NCBI GenBank assembly: GCA_018818485.1
Contig: JAHIRX010000029.1
Coordinates: 1 to 20,677 of the forward strand
Direction: 5' to 3'
DNA from: Patescibacteria group bacterium
Lineage (GTDB): Bacteria > Patescibacteriota > WWE3 > UBA101185 > UBA10185
DNA: 20,677 bases
The notes under the pieces are model-generated. The model was given only the letters and a program-made list of their open reading frames with translations. It searched no databases and was not told where the DNA came from. Position 1 is the stretch's first letter. Every line of letters begins with the position of its first letter. The position numbers and the translations under genes are program-made. Shown piece after piece: positions 18,269 through 20,677 of this stretch.

Positions 18269-18296
18269 TTGGTTTCATTTTCATCAAAAGTATAAA
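18269..18296 (+). promoter_or_regulatory. Likely rho promoter and leader
   Basis: TTGGTT (18269-18274), 16-bp spacer and TATAAA (18291-18296) would start transcription near 18303. The 35-nt leader contains the hairpin CGTAAC-TGAA-GTTACG. The Shine-Dalgarno is weak (GAGAAG). Confidence 0.5.
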
Positions 18297-18337
18297 TTTA
18301 GTAAAACGTAACTGAAGTTACGAGAAGAAAACATATT

Positions 18338-19546
18338 ATGCCTATCAAAAAGACAACGGGCCCCAAGGAAGCACCAATAATAAATGGTAGACCTTCTAAC
18401 GGCGGGGCAATTAATTATCGAGGTGAACAAATTAAGGTTAGTGGGATGCTTGAAGTTCTCACCGACTACGGTGTTATTAGACAAGACATTGAGACTGAGA
18501 ACGATCTTCCCAAAGATGTCTATATTAGTCATTCACAAATAAAAAGATTTAATCTTCGTATGGGAGATCTAATTGAGGGTTTAGCAAGACCTCCAAAAGA
18601 AAGTGAAAGATATCTTTCCCTTCTAAAAATAGAGTCTGTAGATGGAATGGAACCAGAGGTAGCTAAGAAGAGACCTAAATTTACTGATCTTACACCAATC
18701 TTTCCACAAGAGTGGCTTAAACTTGAGACAACCCCAGATGTAGTCTCAACTCGTTTAATTGATCTTATTGCACCAATTGGTAAAGGACAACGTGCTATGA
18801 TAGTTGCTCCTCCTAAGGCTGGAAAAACATTTCTTCTTTTAGATATTGCCAACGGTATAACCACAAACTATCCTGATGTCATTCTACTTGTCGCTCTGAT
18901 AGGAGAAAGACCTGAAGAGGTTACCTTCTTCTCTAGAAAAGTACAAGGTGAGGTTTACGCCAGTAACTTTGATGAAAAAGCAGAAGAACAGACAAGAATA
19001 AGTGAACTCTGTCTAGAAAGAGCAAAAAGACTGGCCGAATCTGGAAAAGATGTGGTTATCCTTATGGATTCTATTACTAGACTAGCTAGAGCTTACAATA
19101 TGACAGCTCCTCCGTCTGGAAGGACCCTAACAGGTGGTTTTGATCCTGCCGCACTTTATCCTGCAAAGCATTTCTTTGGTGCTGCTAGAAACCTTGAAAA
19201 CGGGGGTAGTTTAACAATAATTGCTACAGCTCTTGTTGAAACAGGTTCTAGAATGGATGATGTTATATTTGAAGAGTTTAAAGGAACTGGAAATATGGAA
19301 TTAAAACTTGATAGATTCTTGCAAGAAAAAAGAATCTTTCCTTCAATTGATATTAAATCAAGTGGAACAAGACACGAGGAGGACTTATTCAGTAAGGAAG
19401 ACCTAGAAAAGGTGTATAGACTAAGAAGAATGGTAGACCTTTTAGATGATAGGGAAGCTACCCCTCTTGTGATTGAGCAAATGAAGAAAACAAAGAGTAA
19501 CAGAGAGTTTTTAGATACTCTTAACCAAGCTGCAAAAGATAAATAA
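18338..19546 (+). CDS. rho: Transcription termination factor Rho
   Basis: 402 residues. A short basic N-terminus precedes the cold-shock-like RNA-binding domain (about 33-105) and the hexameric ATPase core. Walker A is APPKAGKT (157-164) and Walker B lies in DVVILMDSITRLARAYN. The Q loop PPSGRTLTGG and R-loop region FKGTGNMEL that contact RNA in the central channel are present, as is FFGAARN. Against E. coli Rho the core aligns with a constant offset of 21. At Asp210 and Met219, both reported bicyclomycin-resistance positions, this protein has Gly189 and Phe198. Rho ends transcripts by RNA translocation. Many genes here have no clear intrinsic terminator, which fits an active Rho. Confidence 0.97.
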   Translation: MPIKKTTGPKEAPIINGRPSNGGAINYRGEQIKVSGMLEVLTDYGVIRQDIETENDLPKDVYISHSQIKRFNLRMGDLIEGLARPPKESERYLSLLKIESVDGMEPEVAKKRPKFTDLTPIFPQEWLKLETTPDVVSTRLIDLIAPIGKGQRAMIVAPPKAGKTFLLLDIANGITTNYPDVILLVALIGERPEEVTFFSRKVQGEVYASNFDEKAEEQTRISELCLERAKRLAESGKDVVILMDSITRLARAYNMTAPPSGRTLTGGFDPAALYPAKHFFGAARNLENGGSLTIIATALVETGSRMDDVIFEEFKGTGNMELKLDRFLQEKRIFPSIDIKSSGTRHEEDLFSKEDLEKVYRLRRMVDLLDDREATPLVIEQMKKTKSNREFLDTLNQAAKDK

Positions 19547-19622
19547 TCGAATTTGCTTGAAAAACCTTAGGTTGATACAATAATCCTCGTTCTCAATCTG
19601 TCTGTGAGATAATATCATTAAT

Positions 19623-20677
19623 ATGGCTTTTACCATTAAACGTCCTACCTCAAAGCGGTTTTTCCAACTTAGTTTTGAAGGTTTCAGGCCCACAGGACGA
19701 AACAAAATTGAACAGTTTCTTAATGTTTGGGTGCAGTTTTTTAAAGCCCTGGGAACATATTTTTGGAAGAAACTCGAAGGTGTATTTACCCTAATCTTTG
19801 GGTTTTTGGAGTTTTTGTATCAAATACCATTTGAACTTAAGTCTTTTCTAACTAAAAAACTTATCTGGTCGCGAGGAAAACTAGGAAGACCCATTGCTAC
19901 CTGGTTTATTATGAGCTTTTCTTTTCTTGTTTTTATGCTTGGGGAGATCTTTAGTAGTTCTACATTTATTGTTAATCAGCCAGTAAGTGCCGATTATTTA
20001 GAAAGTTCTTCAGATATTATTCCTAAAAAAGAAATAGCTGTTACAACACTACCTGATGAAAGAAAGACGAACGACCCTTTCACATACGTAGTTTCTTCAG
20101 GAGATACTCTTTTTACCATTGGAAACAAGTTTAAAGTATCAATTGATGCACTTAAGTATATAAACGGGCTTTCAGATAGCTCGGTTTTAAGCATTGGACA
20201 GGAAATAACAGTACCTCCAATATCTGGGCTTATTCATAAGGTTGCGTCAGGAGATACTCTATCTTCTATTGCTGATAAGTATGGAGTTGCCTCACAGGCT
20301 GTTGCCGACTTTAACTATATTTTAGATACTTCTAGACTTGCTTTAGGAACAGAGTTGGTTATTCCAGGAGGTAAAATTCCTGAGGTTCCTCCTCCAGTTA
20401 TTTATATTCCAACATCGGTATCAGCTGGGGCTGACTCTGCAGCTTCCCCAAACAAAAGCTACTGTGTATGGCCAACTACAGTTAGAATCATTTCTCAGTA
20501 CTATGCCTGGTACCATAATGGAGTTGACATAGCTGTTGGGTCTGGAAAGGCAATGCCTCCAATATTAGCTTGTACTAATGGTGTGGTAGTTAGAGCAGGT
20601 TGGGATCCATTTGGTCTTGGTCTTCAAGTGAGTATAGATCATGGGAATGGATACGAGACAGTATATGGACATATGAG
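19623..20677 (+). CDS. LysM-M23 cell-wall hydrolase, 3' end outside the window
   Basis: 351 residues are visible. The N-terminus (about 1-90) is basic and amphipathic, with hydrophobic stretches near 31-70 that may sit on the membrane, followed by a transmembrane segment at about 91-110. Two LysM glycan-binding modules follow (about 154-197 and 204-247, each starting V-SGDTL), then a Pro-rich linker and the start of an M23/LytM domain (from about 282) with zinc ligands His298 and Asp302 (HNGVDIAV) and HGNGYETVYGHM at the edge. Such proteins cut or help others cut peptide cross-bridges in peptidoglycan during growth and division. TAATAT (19610-19615) ends 7 nt before the ATG with no Shine-Dalgarno, so the transcript may be leaderless. 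It lies 76 nt after rho. Confidence 0.9.
   Translation, partial: MAFTIKRPTSKRFFQLSFEGFRPTGRNKIEQFLNVWVQFFKALGTYFWKKLEGVFTLIFGFLEFLYQIPFELKSFLTKKLIWSRGKLGRPIATWFIMSFSFLVFMLGEIFSSSTFIVNQPVSADYLESSSDIIPKKEIAVTTLPDERKTNDPFTYVVSSGDTLFTIGNKFKVSIDALKYINGLSDSSVLSIGQEITVPPISGLIHKVASGDTLSSIADKYGVASQAVADFNYILDTSRLALGTELVIPGGKIPEVPPPVIYIPTSVSAGADSAASPNKSYCVWPTTVRIISQYYAWYHNGVDIAVGSGKAMPPILACTNGVVVRAGWDPFGLGLQVSIDHGNGYETVYGHM

Overview
The window looks like chromosomal DNA of an uncultured member of the Candidate Phyla Radiation (Patescibacteria), probably near Microgenomates, Katanobacteria or Dojkabacteria. This is inferred from: AT-rich compact genes; tRNA-Ala, 23S and 5S rRNA genes with no 16S gene beside them; a self-splicing intron inside the 23S gene; a 23S L1 stalk reduced to a stump; an LPxTG/sortase cell-surface system; and very long membrane proteins of unknown type. 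The standard genetic code fits. Twelve stop codons are visible (10 TAA, 2 TAG, no TGA), and no gene needs TGA read as an amino acid.

Layout. 1-1174 (minus) is the start of a truncated M42/M20-like metallopeptidase, divergent from yvcK (1216-2205). An rRNA block follows: tRNA-Ala(UGC), a boxA-like spacer, 23S rRNA with a 303-nt group I intron at the peptidyl transferase centre, 5S rRNA, and a bidirectional terminator. Two minus-strand genes (a small hypothetical protein and a SplB-like radical SAM protein) share a divergent promoter region with rpsA. Then rpsA, radA and a YacL-type PIN/TRAM gene run in series. This resembles the Firmicutes radA-disA-yacL neighbourhood without disA.

11133-11868 is mostly non-coding. 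It holds a terminator-like hairpin, further hairpins, a small ribbon-helix-helix gene with a palindrome and two DnaA-box-like sites upstream, and a consensus promoter with a structured 184-nt leader. That leader feeds a GC-richer gene for an unrecognised single-pass envelope protein. Next comes a 1174-residue GT-C-like membrane protein. A second, almost identical promoter then drives an LPKTG-anchored surface protein, followed by its likely sortase. Between these two genes lies an RNA element with three arms, whose middle arm can pair with either neighbour but not both. The window ends with rho and the first 351 residues of a LysM/M23 cell-wall hydrolase.

The genes fall into three themes: information processing (rRNA, rpsA, radA, yacL, rho), cell-envelope work (YvcK, the GT-C-like protein, the LPKTG protein with its sortase, the LysM-M23 protein, the Cys/His-rich envelope protein), and small accessory enzymes. 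Promoters were read by eye. Many starts lack a Shine-Dalgarno sequence and sit just after a -10-like hexamer, suggesting frequent leaderless transcripts.
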